A DNA stretch of 64,000 nucleotides from Pseudomonadota bacterium (GTDB lineage Bacteria > Pseudomonadota > Gammaproteobacteria > Steroidobacterales > Steroidobacteraceae): the NCBI GenBank assembly GCA_026398735.1, contig JAPLSH010000004.1, positions 62,001-126,000 on the forward strand, written 5' to 3'. The notes beneath the pieces are model-generated. The model worked only from the letters and a program-made list of their open reading frames with translations, was not told the DNA's origin and ran no database searches. Shown piece after piece: positions 25,293 through 37,826 of this stretch. Numbering within the stretch: position 1 is the stretch's first letter; the number at the start of each line of letters is the position of its first letter. The position numbers and the translations under genes were made by a program.

Positions 25293-26330
25293 ATGAGCGG
25301 GTTCGAACGTTGGCTGACGCTCTGGGTGGCGTTGTGCATCGTTGCTGGTGTTCTGCTTGGGCAGGCTTTTCCAGAGGTCTTTCACAGCATCGGCACGCTG
25401 CAGCTTGCACAGGTCAACCTGCCGGTCGGTGCACTCATCTGGATCATGATCATCCCGATGCTGCTTCGCGTGGACTTTGGCGCACTCAATCAAGTGCGAC
25501 ACCACTATCGGGGTATTGCGGTCACCCTGGTGATCAATTGGCTGGTCAAGCCCTTCTCTATGGCGCTGCTGGCCTGGCTGTTCATCAAGCACTGGTTTGC
25601 ACCACTGCTGCCAGCGGATCAGCTCGACAGCTATGTCGCCGGGCTCATTCTGCTGGCGGCAGCACCCTGCACCGCCATGGTGTTTGTCTGGAGTCGTCTG
25701 ACACAAGGCGACCCGCTGTTCACGCTGTCACAGGTCGCGCTCAACGACAGCATCATGGTGTTTGCGTTTGCCCCACTGGTGGGTCTTCTGCTGGGTCTAT
25801 CGGCCATCGTAGTGCCTTGGGCGACGCTGCTCACCTCGGTGGTTCTATACATCGTCGTGCCAGTAGTGCTGGCACAACTGTGGCGACGCCGATTGCTGGC
25901 ACGTGGGCCAGACCACCTCGACACAGTGCTGGCTCAGCTGGGCCCCTGGTCCATCGGCGCCTTGCTGCTCACATTAGTGCTGCTGTTTGCATTGCAGGGC
26001 GATGCCATCGTGCGGCAACCCTTGGTTATCGCGCTGCTCGCCGTGCCCATCCTGATTCAGGTGCTGTTCAACAGTAGTCTGGCCTATCTGCTCAACCGGG
26101 CGGTCGGTGAACGGCACAGTGTTGCCTGCCCGTCAGCACTGATAGGTGCTTCAAACTTCTTTGAGTTGGCGGTGGCCGCTGCCATTGCGCTATTCGGTTT
26201 TGAATCCGGTGCCGCACTGGCCACCGTAGTGGGAGTGCTGATCGAAGTGCCGGTGATGTTGCTGGTGGTGCACACTGTCAATGCCAGCAAGATCTGGTAT
26301 GAAGCCGGTGCAGGTCCCCACAAACCATGA
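25293..26330 (+). CDS. ACR3-family arsenite efflux transporter
   Basis: The 345-residue membrane protein has ten predicted helices and the ACR3 signatures: PVGALIWIMIIPMLLRVDF, an internal Cys (C126 in AAAPCTAMVFVWS) shown in the family to be essential for arsenite transport, and the conserved LNDSIMVF segment. It exports arsenite across the inner membrane using the proton gradient. It is unrelated in sequence to ArsB, although older annotations use that name. It follows arsC by 12 bases with an AAGGA-like ribosome site (GAAGGAATAACATC). Its stop overlaps the start of a Cys-rich miniprotein gene by four bases (ATGA). Confidence 0.92.
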   Translation: MSGFERWLTLWVALCIVAGVLLGQAFPEVFHSIGTLQLAQVNLPVGALIWIMIIPMLLRVDFGALNQVRHHYRGIAVTLVINWLVKPFSMALLAWLFIKHWFAPLLPADQLDSYVAGLILLAAAPCTAMVFVWSRLTQGDPLFTLSQVALNDSIMVFAFAPLVGLLLGLSAIVVPWATLLTSVVLYIVVPVVLAQLWRRRLLARGPDHLDTVLAQLGPWSIGALLLTLVLLFALQGDAIVRQPLVIALLAVPILIQVLFNSSLAYLLNRAVGERHSVACPSALIGASNFFELAVAAAIALFGFESGAALATVVGVLIEVPVMLLVVHTVNASKIWYEAGAGPHKP

Positions 26331-26524
26331 CGGACTCCGATCCAACGCTGTGCCCCGACTGCAACGGCGCAGGCAACGTCATCATGTCGACCTGTTGCGG
26401 ACGCGGCTGCGCCACATGCCCCGGGGGCGAGGCCATGATTCAAGCCGTTCCCTGTTATCGCTGCAAAGGCCGAGGCGTACTGCCCGCCCCGGCTAAATCT
26501 CTATATAGCCGCCCACTTCAATAG
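26327..26524 (+). CDS. DnaJ-zinc-finger-like Cys-rich miniprotein (65 aa)
   Basis: The start overlaps the ACR3 stop (ATGA), strongly suggesting translation as the last gene of the arsenic operon. The 65 residues contain eight Cys: CPDCNGAG (C9, C12), CCGRGC and CATC (C23, C24, C28, C31), and CYRCKGRG (C43, C46). Two CxxCxGxG motifs are the signature of the DnaJ zinc-binding region, but there is no J-domain or client-binding domain. The fold could hold two zinc ions, or bind arsenite through thiols. The 3' end overlaps the convergent kup gene by 32 bases. The role is unassigned. Confidence 0.65.
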   Translation: MTDSDPTLCPDCNGAGNVIMSTCCGRGCATCPGGEAMIQAVPCYRCKGRGVLPAPAKSLYSRPLQ

Positions 26525-28376
26525 CGTGATTGAACGGCACCTTGAAATACTCGGCAGCGCCTTGCATCGTCCGGTGCATGTAAATAAACGGCGCCAGCAG
26601 CAGGCCAGATGAGTGCGTTGCCACCACTTTTTCTTTACCGACAAAGAATGAGATCTCTGCGGTATTGATGGCAAAGCCTCTGGCCCGCAAGAAGGCCACT
26701 GCACGCATGACGTGCATGTCCTCCATAAAGCCGAACTGCACGTGTACCGAAAAGATGTTGTGAGGCAGCGGGCGTATGGTGGCGCGCACCGCGTCTTCCA
26801 CAAAGGGCTCGTTGACCGTCTCAATGTTCATGAGGATGACCCGCTCATGAAGCACCTTGTTGTGCTTGAGGTTGTGCAGCAAAGTCGCCGGCGCAATGTG
26901 ATCGTGCGGCACCATAAAAATTGACGTGCCCTCAACACGGGCAAGCGCCGTCATATCCAGATCAGCGATGAACTTGTCCAGCGGAATCGCGGCGTTCCAT
27001 CTGGCTTTAAGCAACTTTTCGCGACCATGAATCCACGCAAGCATGATGCCCAGCAGCACTAGCGCCACGGTCACCGGCACCCAGCCTCCAAGAAAAAACT
27101 TTGTCAGGTTGGTAGACAGAAACACGGTATCCAGCAGCAAGAAAGCGCCGAACACTGGAATAAAGAACAACGGATTCCACTTGCGGATGTGGATCATCAA
27201 GACGGCGCCCAACAGAGTGTCGATGAGCATCGCGCCGGTGACCGTTACACCGTAAGCCGAGGCCAGCCGTTCTGAAGATCCGAAGGACAAGATCAAAATC
27301 ACTACGCCCAAAAACAGGAAGAGATTGATCTTTGACACATAGACCTGGCCGATTTCATCGGCAGATGTATGCCGAACCCGCAAGCGCGGGATATAGCCCA
27401 GGTGCACGGCCTGGGTTGCGGTTGAGAACGCTCCGGTGATAACAGCCTGTGAAGCGATAATCGTCGCCATAGAAGCCAACACCAAAAGCGGCACTAGTGC
27501 CCAGTCTGGCGCCAAACGGTAGAAGGGGTTGTCCAGTGCTGAGGGGTCAACAACCAGCAGTGCACCCTGGCCGTAATAGTTGAGTAGCAAGCAAGGGAAG
27601 ACCATGTAGATCCATGCCTTGCGAATCGGCAACAATCCGAAGTGGCCCATGTCGGCATACAACGCCTCACCGCCAGTCACGGCCAGTACCACCGAACCCA
27701 TGATCGCTACGGCCACGCCGGGGTGATTCATCAGGTACTGCACACCGACCAACGGATTGAGTGCCGCGAGCACCTCCGGGTGTTCCAGAATCTTTTGCAG
27801 ACCCAGAAGGGCCAGAGTGGCAAACCACGCCAGCATGATGGGGCCAAACGCTTTACCAATTTTGGCTGTGCCAAAACGCTCTACTGCAAACAGCGCAGCG
27901 ATCATCGCGATGGCAACGATCGTGACGTAGGCACCTAGATCCGGAGAGATAACTTTAAGCCCCTCAACGGCGCTGAGCACCGAGATGGCGGGCGTTATCA
28001 AACTGTCACCAAAAAACAGCGCAGCACCCAAAGCGCCAATCACAACCACCGCCCAGTAGCCGCGCGAGTCTTTCTTCAAGGCGCTGGTTACCAAGGCGGT
28101 CAGCGCAAAGATGCCGCCGGAACCCTTGTTGTCAGCGCGCATGATGATGAAGACATATTTGATCATCACGACCAGCACCAAGGCCCAAGTGATGAGCGAC
28201 AAGATGCCAAGCACAGCAGGTTGAATCGGTTGCCCTGCGTGCACCCCGGAAGCTTCGATGGATACCTTCAAGGCATACAGCGGTGAGGTACCGATATCGC
28301 CAAAGACCACGCCCAACGCGCCCAACATCAACGCTTTGTGATCATTCGAGTGAGAGGTCGACGGGCTATGTGACAT
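26493..28376 (-). CDS. kup: Low-affinity potassium transporter Kup
   Basis: The 627-residue protein matches Kup (622 in E. coli), a K+/H+ symporter of the inner membrane. The conserved opening MLGALGVVFGDIGTSPLYAL, the segment KGSGGIFAL and twelve hydrophobic helices to about residue 460 are clear. A cytoplasmic C-terminal domain follows to the end, including FGFMEDMHV. Its codon use is a little less GC-rich than its neighbours, in keeping with a long hydrophobic gene. It overlaps the Cys-rich miniprotein gene at the 3' end. It is a housekeeping transporter with no link to the arsenic genes beyond position. Confidence 0.95.
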   Translation of the reverse strand: MSHSPSTSHSNDHKALMLGALGVVFGDIGTSPLYALKVSIEASGVHAGQPIQPAVLGILSLITWALVLVVMIKYVFIIMRADNKGSGGIFALTALVTSALKKDSRGYWAVVVIGALGAALFFGDSLITPAISVLSAVEGLKVISPDLGAYVTIVAIAMIAALFAVERFGTAKIGKAFGPIMLAWFATLALLGLQKILEHPEVLAALNPLVGVQYLMNHPGVAVAIMGSVVLAVTGGEALYADMGHFGLLPIRKAWIYMVFPCLLLNYYGQGALLVVDPSALDNPFYRLAPDWALVPLLVLASMATIIASQAVITGAFSTATQAVHLGYIPRLRVRHTSADEIGQVYVSKINLFLFLGVVILILSFGSSERLASAYGVTVTGAMLIDTLLGAVLMIHIRKWNPLFFIPVFGAFLLLDTVFLSTNLTKFFLGGWVPVTVALVLLGIMLAWIHGREKLLKARWNAAIPLDKFIADLDMTALARVEGTSIFMVPHDHIAPATLLHNLKHNKVLHERVILMNIETVNEPFVEDAVRATIRPLPHNIFSVHVQFGFMEDMHVMRAVAFLRARGFAINTAEISFFVGKEKVVATHSSGLLLAPFIYMHRTMQGAAEYFKVPFNHAIEVGGYIEI

Positions 28377-28552
28377 GGACGCACCAAGTGATGTTTTTGT
28401 ATTGGCGCTGATTGGCCATTGACAACCTACCGATCTGCTTCGGTGGTTATGAGGTGCGCATGCTAGTGGATTGCACCGAGTGCATCTATGCGATCACGCC
28501 CGATGCGGAACCTGTCAGGTGCTCATTGCTCTGCCAATCAATTCAAAATGGA

Positions 28553-31400
<2,848 letters not shown>

Positions 31401-31409
31401 TGCAAGGAC

Positions 31410-31436
31410 GGGGTACGCTGCCTAGCGGCGTACCCC
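31410..31436. terminator. Hairpin between convergent katG and serine hydrolase genes
   Basis: GGGGTACGC (31410-31418) pairs perfectly with GCGTACCCC (31428-31436) around a nine-base loop, nine bases after the katG stop. No T-run follows on either strand, but its strength and place between convergent genes suit a bidirectional terminator. Confidence 0.55.
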
Positions 31437-31452
31437 GTACCGCCACAACAGA

Positions 31453-32667
31453 TCAGTCCAGCACGGCCTGCATGACGGCGGTTTCGAAGTCGCCAGTGCG
31501 TTGTTGGCTCGGCGTCTGCACAAACATAATCGCCGTAAGCTTGCGCGCAGGATCCACCCAGAAGTGGGTGCCATACGCGCCGCTCCAGCCATAACTACCC
31601 TGCCCCAACAAGGTATGGCGCGCTGCAGCATCGGTCACCACGCGTACACCCAGACCATAGCCCTCACCAGGCAGCCGGCCCGGCAGTGTCTCGGCAATGA
31701 TGCGTGAACCCATCAGTCGCACCGTCGCAGGTGCCAGCAACCTAACGTTGCCATACTCACCGTCATTGGCCAGCATCATCGCAAAGCGCCCATAAGACTC
31801 GATGGTCGTGATCAAACCACCGCCACCGGAATCGAGCATCGGTGTATTGAGGCGATCCGCATCGGTGTTGGGCGTGATGCCCTTGTCACCCTGCACATAC
31901 AAGGTTGCCATGCGTGCGCGCTGCGCATCGGTGGGCCAGAAAGTAGTGTCTTTCATGCCCAGCGGCGCAAAGATACGTTGCTGTGCAAACTCGCCAAAGC
32001 GTTGACCTGCCGCAATTTCGACTATGCGTGCGAGCAACTCAAAGCCGGCAAGTCCACTGTAGGACCACCGCGTGCCCGGCTGGAACTCCAACGGCACGGC
32101 AGCCAAATCATCCAGCGCCTTGATGCCCTCGGCACGACGACGGTCCATCACTTTGGCAGCCGCAGCAATGCTAATCGGGCCGCTGACCAAACCACCGGTG
32201 TGAGTCAACAGATCCGTGATCGTCAGCGCACGATCAGCCGGGACTGTGTAGTGGCTCTGGCCACGCGGCACCGCCACCTTCACGTCCTTAAAGGCAGGAA
32301 TGAAACGGCTGACCGGATCATCCAGGCGAATCTTGCCCTCTTCCACCAGCATCAACACTGCCACCGACACGATGGGCTTGGTCATTGAGGCAATGCGCAT
32401 CAGCGTGTCTTTTTGCATCGGCTTGCGCGTCACCAGATCGGTCACACCCTGCGCCTGCAGATGCACGATACGGCCATCGCGAGCCACCAGCGTGACTGCA
32501 CCGGATATATCGCCGGCGGCAATCTGCCGATCCACAAAAGCACTGATGCCCTGTAAGCGCTGCGCGGACACAGCTGCTGGTGTTGCAGCTTGTACGGGCA
32601 GTTGCAAGCCGGTCAGTGCTAACACCACGCCACAGACCAGCGGGCCAGATCGATAGGCTTTGCTCAT
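31453..32667 (-). CDS. Secreted beta-lactamase-fold serine hydrolase (paralogue 2)
   Basis: The 404-residue protein has a signal peptide (cleavage near VQA, 25-27) and the same architecture as the copy at 16863-18110. The nucleophile motif is SMTK (S94-K97), the Tyr motif YSGLAG, and the C-terminal box GWSGAYGTHFW, followed by DFETAVMQAV. It has a shorter loop where paralogue 1 carries a Gly/Pro-rich insert (around residue 155). It is likely a periplasmic esterase or peptidase, substrate unknown. The gene lies 30 bases downstream of the AMP nucleosidase gene on the same strand and could share its transcript. Confidence 0.85.
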   Translation of the reverse strand: MSKAYRSGPLVCGVVLALTGLQLPVQAATPAAVSAQRLQGISAFVDRQIAAGDISGAVTLVARDGRIVHLQAQGVTDLVTRKPMQKDTLMRIASMTKPIVSVAVLMLVEEGKIRLDDPVSRFIPAFKDVKVAVPRGQSHYTVPADRALTITDLLTHTGGLVSGPISIAAAAKVMDRRRAEGIKALDDLAAVPLEFQPGTRWSYSGLAGFELLARIVEIAAGQRFGEFAQQRIFAPLGMKDTTFWPTDAQRARMATLYVQGDKGITPNTDADRLNTPMLDSGGGGLITTIESYGRFAMMLANDGEYGNVRLLAPATVRLMGSRIIAETLPGRLPGEGYGLGVRVVTDAAARHTLLGQGSYGWSGAYGTHFWVDPARKLTAIMFVQTPSQQRTGDFETAVMQAVLD

Positions 32668-32697
32668 AGTTCCCCCGTGTTGCGCGCTGCAGCGCGT

Positions 32698-33474
32698 CTA
32701 CTCATCAAAACGCAGATGTTTGACGCTTTTGCCGTGACGGCGGATCAGACGCAGGGCCTCCAGGCCGATGCTGATATGGCGCTCAACAAAGGTGGAGGTA
32801 ACCTGCTTGTCGGACGCTTCTGTCTTGACGCCATCTGGCACCATCGGCTGGTCACTGACCAGCAGCAAGGCTCCGGCAGAAATTGAATTGGCGAAGCCTG
32901 CCGAGAAGATGGTGGCCGTTTCCATGTCGATAGCCATGGCGCGAGTCTCACGAAGATAGGTCTTAAACTCATCATCGTGTTCCCACACGCGGCGGTTGGT
33001 GGTGTACACCGTGCCGGTCCAATAGTCACAGCCCATGTCGCGTATCACCGTCGATACTGCGCGCTGCAAGCTAAACGCCGGCAAAGCCGGCACTTCGGGC
33101 AGCAGATAATCATCGGACGCACCATCACCGCGGATCGCTGCAATGGGCAACACCAGATCACCCAGCTGATTCTTGCGCTTGAGCCCGCCGCACTTGCCCA
33201 GCAGCAGCACCGCTTTGGGCTCGATAGCCGACAGCAGGTCCATCACAGTGGCCGCATTGGCGCTGCCCATGCCGAAGTTGATCATCGTGATGCCATCGGC
33301 GGTGGCATTGGGCATGGGCCGGTCGCGCCCCACAATCGTGGCGCCAGTCTGTGCGGCAAACAGTTCCAGATAATTGCCAAAGTTGGTCAGCAGCACATGC
33401 TCACCAAAATCTGCCAATGCTGTACCGGTGTAACGCGGCAACCAGTTATCGACGATTTCTTTTTTGGTTTTCAT
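32698..33474 (-). CDS. amn: AMP nucleosidase (short type)
   Basis: The 258-residue protein is a phosphorylase-fold nucleosidase that splits AMP into adenine and ribose-5-phosphate. Characteristic segments are NFGMGSANAATVMDLL, VLLLGKCGGLKRK, and the purine-site loop MAIDMETATIFSAGF with its Glu. This short form lacks the N-terminal regulatory domain of E. coli Amn (484 residues), like versions in other lineages. Uridine phosphorylase-like proteins are the main alternative, but the CGGLKRK and DMETAT wording favours AMP nucleosidase. It is cytoplasmic, acting in purine salvage and energy balance. Confidence 0.87.
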   Translation of the reverse strand: MKTKKEIVDNWLPRYTGTALADFGEHVLLTNFGNYLELFAAQTGATIVGRDRPMPNATADGITMINFGMGSANAATVMDLLSAIEPKAVLLLGKCGGLKRKNQLGDLVLPIAAIRGDGASDDYLLPEVPALPAFSLQRAVSTVIRDMGCDYWTGTVYTTNRRVWEHDDEFKTYLRETRAMAIDMETATIFSAGFANSISAGALLLVSDQPMVPDGVKTEASDKQVTSTFVERHISIGLEALRLIRRHGKSVKHLRFDE

Positions 33475-33537
33475 CGCGTCGCTCCGAATAGGGCCCGTTG
33501 GCGTGACAGGAGTATTGCCCCTGAGCAGTGTAAGACG

Positions 33538-35373
33538 CTATTCCACCGTCACCGACTTGGCCAAATTGCGCGGCTGATCCACGTCGGTGCCCCGCAGTGT
33601 GGCCACGTGATACGACAGCAGCTGCAACGGAATGGTGTACACCACCGGCGCCTGAAAATAGCTGACGTGTCGCGGCATGGTGATCACATGCACTCCTTCG
33701 CTGCTCTCCATGCCGGAATCCGGGTCGGCAAACACATACAGCTCACCGCCACGGGCGCGCACTTCCATGAGGTTGGACTTGAGCTTCTCGAGCAGGTCGT
33801 TATTGGGTGCCACGGCAATCACCGGCATGTCGGCATCCACCAGCGCCAGCGGTCCGTGCTTGAGCTCGCCGGCGGCGTAAGCCTCGGCATGAATGTACGA
33901 AATCTCTTTGAGCTTGAGCGCACCTTCCATCGCGATGGGGTACAGCGCGCCACGACCCAGGAACAGCGCATGGTGCTTGTCTTTAAAGCGCAGCGCCAAC
34001 TGATGGATGACCGGGTCCAGCGCCAGGGTCTTGTCGATGAGACCGGGCAGCTCAATCAAGCGCGTTACCAAAGCCTTCTCGCGCTCTGCATCGGTGCCGT
34101 GATGCTTGGCCAGCGCCACCACCAACAGCGACAGCGCCGTGATCTGCGTTGTGAAGGCCTTAGTGGAAGCCACGCCGATCTCGGGGCCGGCACGCGTCAG
34201 CATCACCAAATCTGATTCGCGCACCAACGAGCTTTCGGGCGAATTGCAGATGGCAAGCGTGGCCAGATAACCGCTCTGCTTGGCAATTCGCAGCGCAGCC
34301 AACGTGTCTGCGGTTTCGCCCGACTGCGAGATGGACACGAACAGCGTGTTGCGCGGCACCACGGCGTTGCGATAGCGGTATTCGCTGGCAATTTCTACAC
34401 GGCAGGGAATGCGGCACATCTGCTCAATGAAGTACTGCGCCACCACACCCGAGTGATAGCTGGTGCCGCAGGCGACGATGCGCACGTATTCCACTTTGGG
34501 GAATATCTCTTGGGCACGCGGCCCGAAGGCCGCATCGAGCAAGCGGCCGTTAGCCACACGCTCTTGCAACGTGTTGGCGACCGCGCGCGGCTGCTCGTGT
34601 ATCTCTTTGAGCATGAAATGCGCGTACTGGCCCTTCTCGGCAGCATCGGCAGACAGCTCACTCTCTTTGATGGCGCGCTCCACGGGGTTGCCGTGCGCAT
34701 CGGTCAGCGTGACTGACGATTGCGTCAACACCGCCACATCGCCTTCTTCCAGGAACTGGAAGCGGCGCGTCACCGGCAACAGCGCCGCCACATCCGACGC
34801 CACATAGTTACCGTTCTCGCTTAGGCCGATGACCACAGGGCAACCCATGCGGGCCAGGATCAATCGATCCGGGTGATGTTCATCAAGCACCACCAATGCA
34901 TAAGCACCTTCCAGCTCTGCAACAGTAGCGCGCACTGCAGCCAGCAAGTCGGGTTCGCGCTTTAGATGATGGTGAATGCGATGGGCAACCACCTCGGTGT
35001 CGGTCTCTGAGGTGAACACATAGCCCAAGCCTTGCAGCTCACGGCGCAGTGCCTCGTGGTTTTCGATGATGCCGTTGTGGACGATGGCCAAGCCTTCGCC
35101 CGAGATATGCGGATGCGCGTTGCGCTCGCTAGGCACACCGTGCGTGGCCCAGCGTGTGTGGGCAATGCCGATACGGCCGTGCGTAGGCTGCTCGTCGAGC
35201 GCCTCTTGCAGCATCTTGACCTTGCCCACCGTACGCAGGCGGCCCAGCTTGCCGTTGTCTGCCAGCACTGCCAGCCCTGCCGAGTCATAGCCGCGATATT
35301 CCAGACGGCGCAGGCCCTCTATGAGTACCGGCACCACATCACGATCTGTTACTGCACCGACTATTCCGCACAT
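33538..35373 (-). CDS. glmS: Glutamine-fructose-6-phosphate aminotransferase GlmS
   Basis: The 611-residue enzyme (E. coli 609) makes glucosamine-6-phosphate from fructose-6-phosphate and glutamine, the first step toward UDP-GlcNAc. It opens [13 protein letters not shown] with the N-terminal nucleophile Cys2 of the glutaminase domain (1-240). Two SIS sugar-isomerase domains follow ([36 protein letters not shown]). The tail [19 protein letters not shown] is fully conserved. It lies 50 bases downstream of glmU on the same strand, the standard cell-wall precursor pairing. That short gap contains a six-pair hairpin (35389-35404). No glmS ribozyme is visible. Confidence 0.97.
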   Translation of the reverse strand: MCGIVGAVTDRDVVPVLIEGLRRLEYRGYDSAGLAVLADNGKLGRLRTVGKVKMLQEALDEQPTHGRIGIAHTRWATHGVPSERNAHPHISGEGLAIVHNGIIENHEALRRELQGLGYVFTSETDTEVVAHRIHHHLKREPDLLAAVRATVAELEGAYALVVLDEHHPDRLILARMGCPVVIGLSENGNYVASDVAALLPVTRRFQFLEEGDVAVLTQSSVTLTDAHGNPVERAIKESELSADAAEKGQYAHFMLKEIHEQPRAVANTLQERVANGRLLDAAFGPRAQEIFPKVEYVRIVACGTSYHSGVVAQYFIEQMCRIPCRVEIASEYRYRNAVVPRNTLFVSISQSGETADTLAALRIAKQSGYLATLAICNSPESSLVRESDLVMLTRAGPEIGVASTKAFTTQITALSLLVVALAKHHGTDAEREKALVTRLIELPGLIDKTLALDPVIHQLALRFKDKHHALFLGRGALYPIAMEGALKLKEISYIHAEAYAAGELKHGPLALVDADMPVIAVAPNNDLLEKLKSNLMEVRARGGELYVFADPDSGMESSEGVHVITMPRHVSYFQAPVVYTIPLQLLSYHVATLRGTDVDQPRNLAKSVTVE

Positions 35374-35423
35374 GTGTTCATCGCCTTCACCGGCAGCAGC
35401 CGGTCTGTCGAATACTTTGGGGC

Positions 35424-36809
35424 TCAGCCCTTGCCGGGCGGCTTAGCCTTGACCGGACGCTGCCAGCCGTCGAGCGTCATCTGTTTGGCACGCGCCAATG
35501 TCAGCTTGCCCTCGGCGGCAGTCTTAGTCAGCGTAGTGCCCGCACCGATAGTCGCGCCTGCACCGACGTTCACCGGTGCTACCAGCATGGAGCCGGAGCC
35601 AATGAACGCGCCATCACCGATGGTGGTGCGCCACTTGTTAGCGCCGTCGTAATTGCAGGTGATGGTGCCTGCACCCACGTTCACGCCACTGCCGATCGTG
35701 GCGTCACCCAGATACGTCAGGTGATTGGCCTTGGAGCCCACACCCAGATTGCTGTTTTTAACTTCAACGTAATTGCCGATGTGCACTTCATCAGCCAACT
35801 GTGCGCCAGGGCGCAAGCGCGCAAACGGACCAATGCGGCAGTCCTTGCCCACAGTGGCCTGTTCCAGCACGCAATGACTAAACACCTGCGTGTCATCGTC
35901 AATAGTCACATCACGCAGCACGCAGCCGGGGCCGATGCTGACGCGATTGCCCAGCGCCACGCGACCCTCGAACACCACGTTCACATCGATGAACACGTCG
36001 CGGCCCAGCAGCAGCTCGCCGCGCTGATCAAAACGCGCCGGATCGGCCAAGCGCGCACCGGCGCGCATTGCAGTCTCGGCGCACTGGCGTCGATACACAC
36101 CCTCCAGCTGTGCCAGCTGCACGCGGTCGTTGACGCCCAGCACTTCGCTCTCGGTGGTAGCCACCAGCGGCGCCACCACATGGCCATCTTCGACAGCCAT
36201 GCCGATGACATCGGTCAGGTAATACTCACCTTGGGCATTGTCGGCACGCAGTTGACTCAGGTAGCCGCGCAGCATGCCGGCCGGCAGCGCCAGCACACCG
36301 GTGTTGCCTTCGCGCACAGCCAACTGTGCGGGCGTGGCATCTTTTTGTTCGACGATGGCGCGTACGCGCCCGCTGTCGTCGCGCAGGATGCGGCCATAAC
36401 CAGTGGGGTCTTCCAGCATGACCGTCAGCAGAGCTAACTGGCCCGGCCCGGCCAGCGCCAGCAACGCACGCAGCGTGTCGGCCTGCACCAGCGGCACATC
36501 GCCATACAGCACCAGTACCGTGTGATCGTCCGGCACCTGCGGCAGGGCCTGAGCCACCGCATGTCCGGTACCCTTTTGCTCGGCCTGCAAGGCCCAGCCC
36601 AGCGTTTCATGCTGCATCGCAGCTTGCACTTGGGCACCGCCGTGGCCATGCACCACCACCAGAGCAGCGGGCTGCAATTGGCGGGCGGTGTCGATGACGT
36701 GCTGAAGCAGCGGTTTGCCGGCCAACGGCTGCAGGACCTTGGGCAGGTCTGAGCGCATGCGCTTGCCTTGGCCGGCAGCGAGGATGACGACAGAAAGTGG
36801 CGCGTTCAT
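35424..36809 (-). CDS. glmU: Bifunctional UDP-GlcNAc synthesis enzyme GlmU
   Basis: The 461-residue protein (E. coli 456) has two activities. The N-terminal pyrophosphorylase is recognised by [12 protein letters not shown] (7-18, with Lys where Thr is usual) and [12 protein letters not shown]. The C-terminal left-handed beta-helix acetyltransferase has hexapeptide repeats with [20 protein letters not shown] and [20 protein letters not shown]. It converts glucosamine-1-phosphate to UDP-N-acetylglucosamine for peptidoglycan and lipid A. glmS follows. A perfect eight-pair GC hairpin (36827-36848) precedes its start. Confidence 0.97.
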   Translation of the reverse strand: MNAPLSVVILAAGQGKRMRSDLPKVLQPLAGKPLLQHVIDTARQLQPAALVVVHGHGGAQVQAAMQHETLGWALQAEQKGTGHAVAQALPQVPDDHTVLVLYGDVPLVQADTLRALLALAGPGQLALLTVMLEDPTGYGRILRDDSGRVRAIVEQKDATPAQLAVREGNTGVLALPAGMLRGYLSQLRADNAQGEYYLTDVIGMAVEDGHVVAPLVATTESEVLGVNDRVQLAQLEGVYRRQCAETAMRAGARLADPARFDQRGELLLGRDVFIDVNVVFEGRVALGNRVSIGPGCVLRDVTIDDDTQVFSHCVLEQATVGKDCRIGPFARLRPGAQLADEVHIGNYVEVKNSNLGVGSKANHLTYLGDATIGSGVNVGAGTITCNYDGANKWRTTIGDGAFIGSGSMLVAPVNVGAGATIGAGTTLTKTAAEGKLTLARAKQMTLDGWQRPVKAKPPGKG

Positions 36810-36826
36810 GGCTGCACTTTAGCAGA

Positions 36827-36848
36827 CGCGGCGGGTCGGGCCGCCGCG
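36827..36848. other. GC-rich perfect hairpin upstream of glmU
   Basis: CGCGGCGG (36827-36834) pairs with CCGCCGCG (36841-36848) across a six-base loop, between the GNAT stop and the glmU start. There is no T-tract. It might terminate transcription of the upstream acetyltransferase genes or structure the glmU leader. Confidence 0.35.
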
Positions 36849-36855
36849 CTGCCCG

Positions 36856-37302
36856 TCACAGCTGGCGGGTCATTACGTAATGGGGCCCGATCGGATCGAT
36901 ATCAAACTCTGGGCCCTCGGCCACAAACCCCAGCCGCTCATAAAAACCCAGCGCTACCACCCGCGCGTTGCACCACAGCAGCCGGCCACCGTGGGCACGG
37001 ATGTGATCAAAACAAAGTTCTAGCAAGGCCCGGCCGTGACCCGCGCCACGCACCGAGGGCACAGTAGCCATGCCGCGCAGTCGCCAGCTGGCAGGTTCCC
37101 GACCATCAGGCATCGGTTCGTGGCACACCGAGGCAATGCCGATCAGGCACTCACCCTCAAAGGCACCGGCATGCAACGTGTTCGGGGCGTCATCACCGTG
37201 ATACACGATGCGCGAGGGCGGCTCAAACGAGCGCAGCAAGGCATGGCGCAGCAAACGCACTTGCGCAGGGGTAATCGGCCGGATGGTGTGGCTTGCGCTC
37301 AC
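36856..37302 (-). CDS. GNAT-family N-acetyltransferase
   Basis: The 148-residue protein has a complete GNAT core: the strand IRPITPAQVRLLRHALL, then WRLRGMATVPSVRGAGHGRALLEL with the acetyl-CoA loop (VRGAGHGRA), and LWCNARVVALGFYERLGF. The substrate is unknown. Its start overlaps the stop of the next GNAT gene by four bases (ATGA), which in turn overlaps the DUF1348 gene. The three are therefore one translationally coupled unit on the minus strand. Confidence 0.84.
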   Translation of the reverse strand: MSASHTIRPITPAQVRLLRHALLRSFEPPSRIVYHGDDAPNTLHAGAFEGECLIGIASVCHEPMPDGREPASWRLRGMATVPSVRGAGHGRALLELCFDHIRAHGGRLLWCNARVVALGFYERLGFVAEGPEFDIDPIGPHYVMTRQL

Positions 37303-37826
37303 AGCGGCAATCCGAGGATGTAGTCAAAGAAGTCGCTGTCACCGACATGAAAAGTGCGTTCGCCCACACGCTCAAAGCCCATGCGTGCATAGAAAGCCAG
37401 CGCCGCCGTGTTCTGGCTGTACACACCCAGTAGCAACCGCCGGTAGCCCGCTGCTCGTGCCCACTCGATGGCAGCGTGCACTAACGCGCGGCCCAGGCCC
37501 GTGCCCTGAAAGCGATGCAACAAGTACAGCCGCTTGATCTCAATATCCGTGGGCTGCGGATCATTTACCGGCACATCGGGTGCAGCCAACAGCTGATACC
37601 CCACCATCGCCGAACCCTGCTCGGCCTCGACCACCCAACATTTAGCAGTGGCATCGCTCAGCCAACGCTCATAAGCCGCAGTTGTGTGATGACGGCTGCA
37701 ATGCAGCTGAATATCTTCACCGCGCAACTGGCCGGCATAAGACTCCAGGAAGGTCGCGGCCGCGACCAACGACAAGGCCGGCGCATCAGCCGGCTGTGCT
37801 TGACGCAATGTGCAGGCTGGAATCAC
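37299..37826 (-). CDS. GNAT-family N-acetyltransferase
   Basis: The 175-residue protein is a GNAT enzyme: [20 protein letters not shown] at the start, the strand [21 protein letters not shown] with a standard acetyl-CoA loop (QGTGLGRAL), and [20 protein letters not shown] near the end. The [13 protein letters not shown] wording is typical of small-molecule or spermidine-type acetyltransferases. Its stop overlaps the downstream GNAT start and its start overlaps the DUF1348 stop. It shows little similarity to the neighbouring GNAT beyond the fold, so this is probably not a recent tandem duplication. Confidence 0.84.
   Translation of the reverse strand: MIPACTLRQAQPADAPALSLVAAATFLESYAGQLRGEDIQLHCSRHHTTAAYERWLSDATAKCWVVEAEQGSAMVGYQLLAAPDVPVNDPQPTDIEIKRLYLLHRFQGTGLGRALVHAAIEWARAAGYRRLLLGVYSQNTAALAFYARMGFERVGERTFHVGDSDFFDYILGLPL

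Noticed and set aside
28377-28552. The 176-base gap before kup as a possible riboswitch or small RNA
   Set aside because: Only a five-pair ACCGA/TCGGT stem is visible, with no conserved riboswitch core and no promoter or terminator pair.
33475-33537. A glmS-type ribozyme or leader near glmS
   Set aside because: This gap is downstream of glmS, and the 50 bases upstream of glmS hold only a short hairpin; no ribozyme core is visible.
32977-34215. A 412-residue plus-strand frame
   Set aside because: It runs across amn and glmS on the opposite strand, both with conserved motifs. It is a high-GC shadow frame rich in Arg, His and Gln.
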